The notes beneath the pieces are model-generated. The model did not search any database and had not been told where the DNA came from. It was given only the letters and a program-made list of their open reading frames with translations. A DNA stretch of 9,162 bases from an uncultured Clostridium sp. (GTDB lineage Bacteria > Bacillota > Clostridia > Clostridiales > Clostridiaceae): the NCBI GenBank assembly GCA_946575275.1, contig CAMNZV010000047.1:1-9162 (forward strand), read 5' to 3'. Position numbers and translations under genes: made by a program. This document shows, in pieces, positions 9,074 through 9,162 of this stretch; position 1 is the first letter of the stretch; each line of letters begins with the position of its first letter.

Positions 9074-9106
9074 GTCGCTTGAGGGTGAAAGCCACTTAAG
9101 AATGAC
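9074..9106 (+). repeat. Leader hairpin with GAAA tetraloop
   Basis: Pairs are GTC (9074-9076) with GAC (9104-9106), an internal loop, CTTGAG (9078-9083) with CTTAAG (9095-9100, one G-U), a bulged A at 9094, GG with CC, and a U-G pair closing GAAA (9087-9090). It lies at the 5' end of the predicted transcript, where rRNA leaders often have a boxB-like or processing stem. Confidence 0.6.
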
Positions 9107-9111
9107 GAAAT

Positions 9112-9124
9112 TGGTCTTTGAAAA
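9112..9124 (+). promoter_or_regulatory. boxA-like rRNA antitermination site
   Basis: TGGTCTTTGAAAA closely resembles bacterial rRNA boxA (the TGCTCTTTAACAA type), which is bound by NusB and NusE (S10) to protect untranslated rRNA transcripts from termination. It lies about 40 bases after the predicted start, downstream of the leader hairpin, as expected. Confidence 0.75.
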
Positions 9125-9162
9125 TTGAACAGATATATAAGTTAAAAAACCAGCAATTCTTT

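Larger units (their letters stand above)
9074..9162 (+). other. 5' leader of a pre-rRNA transcript (16S gene begins past the window)
   Basis: From the predicted start, the leader folds into a hairpin (9074-9106), then carries a boxA-like site (9112-9124) and the sequence TTTGAAAATTGAACAG, which is typical of the region before 16S genes in clostridia. The window stops at CCAGCAATTCTTT without reaching the 16S 5' end (the AGAGTTTGATC motif is absent), so no rRNA gene is called. That 16S follows is inferred from the leader. Confidence 0.82.

Noticed and set aside
9125..9162. Start of the 16S rRNA gene
   Set aside because: The conserved 5' motif AGAGTTTGATC is not reached before the window ends. 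Only leader sequence is visible.

Overview
This window is the origin-proximal DNA replication and gyrase cluster of a low-GC Firmicute, most likely Clostridium sensu stricto or a close relative. The gene order dnaA - dnaN - S4-domain gene (rlbA/yaaA) - recF - remB-like - gyrB - gyrA is the classic Bacillota origin neighbourhood. The DNA is strongly AT-rich, codons favour A/T at the third position, and the sequence ahead of the right edge closely resembles the 5' leader of a clostridial rRNA operon. Species cannot be fixed from this window. All seven genes are on the plus strand, which is the leading strand if replication starts at the origin described here.

Layout. Positions 1-1354 carry dnaA, lacking only a few N-terminal codons beyond the left edge. 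Positions 1355-1612 form a non-coding gap with DnaA boxes (two perfect, two with one mismatch, one degenerate), a short GC cluster, a run of DnaA-trio-like triplets and a very AT-rich unwinding region. This is the standard architecture of a Bacillus-type oriC segment. From 1613 to 8747 the genes dnaN, rlbA, recF, remB, gyrB and gyrA follow with gaps of only 14-38 bases and no convincing terminator between them. They could be read as one transcript, ended by a strong 12-bp hairpin with a T-run at 8761-8798. Positions 8800-9162 hold no gene. They contain an A-rich region, a strong rRNA-type promoter (TTGACA, 17 bp, TATGAT), a possible second promoter upstream, and the start of a pre-rRNA leader with a hairpin and a boxA-like antitermination site. 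The 16S gene itself should begin just past the right edge.

How the parts work together. DnaA binds its boxes and opens oriC. DnaN is the processivity clamp for the replicase loaded there. RecF acts at gapped DNA and stalled forks. Gyrase (GyrA2GyrB2) removes the positive supercoils made by replication and by the heavy rRNA transcription that begins right after gyrA. The S4 protein is linked to ribosome maturation, and the RemB-like protein is probably a small DNA-binding regulator.

I found no undescribed defence, mobile or biosynthetic system: this is a core chromosomal region. The items worth a second look are regulatory: the trio array and paired inverted DnaA boxes, the tandem rRNA promoter arrangement, and an intrinsic-terminator-like hairpin inside the start of remB.
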